A DNA stretch of 64,000 nucleotides, taken from contig JBANSL010000004.1 in the NCBI GenBank assembly GCA_037127255.1, positions 12,008,967-12,072,966 of the forward strand, given 5' to 3'. Shown here piece after piece: positions 63,736-64,000 of the stretch (positions are counted from its first letter, which is position 1; each line of letters starts with the position of its first letter). The translations under genes were made by a program, and so were the position numbers. This DNA is from Persicaria tinctoria (taxonomy: Eukaryota > Streptophyta > Magnoliopsida > Caryophyllales > Polygonaceae). Under the pieces are notes generated by a model that was given only the letters and a program-made list of their open reading frames with translations, made no database searches and was not told the origin of the DNA.

Positions 63736-64000
63736 ATGGCGTCGAGTGTGATGAAGACATTCGAGATCCCACTCTTTGATGGTAAGACCAACTTCACGAT
63801 GTGGCAGAGTACGATTCAAGACGTAATGGTGCAGCAAGGTCTTGATCAAGCTCTTGAGGAGGAGAAGCCCACATCCATGAGCGAGAGAGAGTGGAGCAGA
63901 CTCCAAAAGAAGGCGGTGAGTACCATCCGGTTGGCGCTTGCTCCCGAGATCAAGTCCAATGTGATGAAGGAGACCTCGCCAAAGGCGTTGTGGGAGAAGC
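63736..64000 (+). CDS. Copia gag-pol polyprotein, N-terminal part
   Basis: ATG at 63736 lies 75 bp past the primer-binding site and the frame stays open to the window end. It begins MASSVMKTFEIPLFDGKTNF and continues TMWQSTIQDVMVQQGLDQAL, the start of a Ty1/copia gag that packages element RNA (F-DG-NF-W and later ALWEK). There is no stop or shift in the visible part, so the element may be young. Its remainder lies to the right of the window. Confidence 0.9.
   Translation, partial: MASSVMKTFEIPLFDGKTNFTMWQSTIQDVMVQQGLDQALEEEKPTSMSEREWSRLQKKAVSTIRLALAPEIKSNVMKETSPKALWEK

Overview
This is nuclear DNA from a flowering plant, most likely a eudicot. It is AT-rich, its genes have many introns, and transposons of most plant superfamilies lie between them. 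Five genes read as intact from their splice-joined exons. They are a UVH3/XPG repair endonuclease (7279-17733, +), a trichome-birefringence-like O-acetyltransferase (19009-21633, -), a proline-rich GASA14-type gibberellin-regulated protein (30249-32880, +), the RNA polymerase II CTD phosphatase CPL4 (43066-46336, -) and a tropinone-reductase-like short-chain dehydrogenase (54338-55958, -). A sixth, PGIP-like leucine-rich-repeat gene (58550-63202, -) is a relic hit by several insertions. I placed exon borders by hand from GT/AG sites, reading-frame continuity and family conservation.

Layout. 1-6.7 kb: LINE endonuclease remnants, a frameshifted proteasome-beta-like relic, a small LTR element of TRIM type, a Helitron end, AT-rich repeats and a (TA)n tract. 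7.3-17.7 kb: UVH3. 19-21.6 kb: the TBL gene with a hAT MITE in intron 1. 22-29.9 kb: no intact gene, but Tourist, CACTA-like, LINE, SINE-like and long-inverted-repeat elements. 29.9-32.9 kb: a Stowaway MITE just upstream of the GASA14 TATA box, then GASA14. 34.1-36.4 kb: the 3' half of a copia element cut by hAT-like sequence. 36.8-42.5 kb: a probable Helitron with nested duplications. 43-46.3 kb: CPL4. 47.1-47.8 kb: a hAT element with a perfect 8-bp target duplication. 47.86-52.12 kb: a Mutator-like element with a 9-bp target duplication that appears to carry pieces of two host genes (a PHD finger and a y-type thioredoxin) and an inner foldback ending in tRNA-like cloverleaf sequences. 52.2-54 kb: a LINE 3' half. 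54.3-56 kb: the dehydrogenase. 56.8-64 kb: foldback and LINE pieces, the broken PGIP-like gene, a Tourist element, and the 5' LTR and gag start of a copia element that continues past the window.

The intact genes do not form a pathway: they cover DNA repair, transcription, cell-wall acetylation, hormone response and small-molecule reduction. The most unusual part is 47-52 kb, where one transposon seems to hold two captured gene fragments, an inverted pair of tRNA-like sequences and a field of degenerate 13-15 bp repeats. The PGIP-like locus is a clear record of stepwise gene destruction by transposons.
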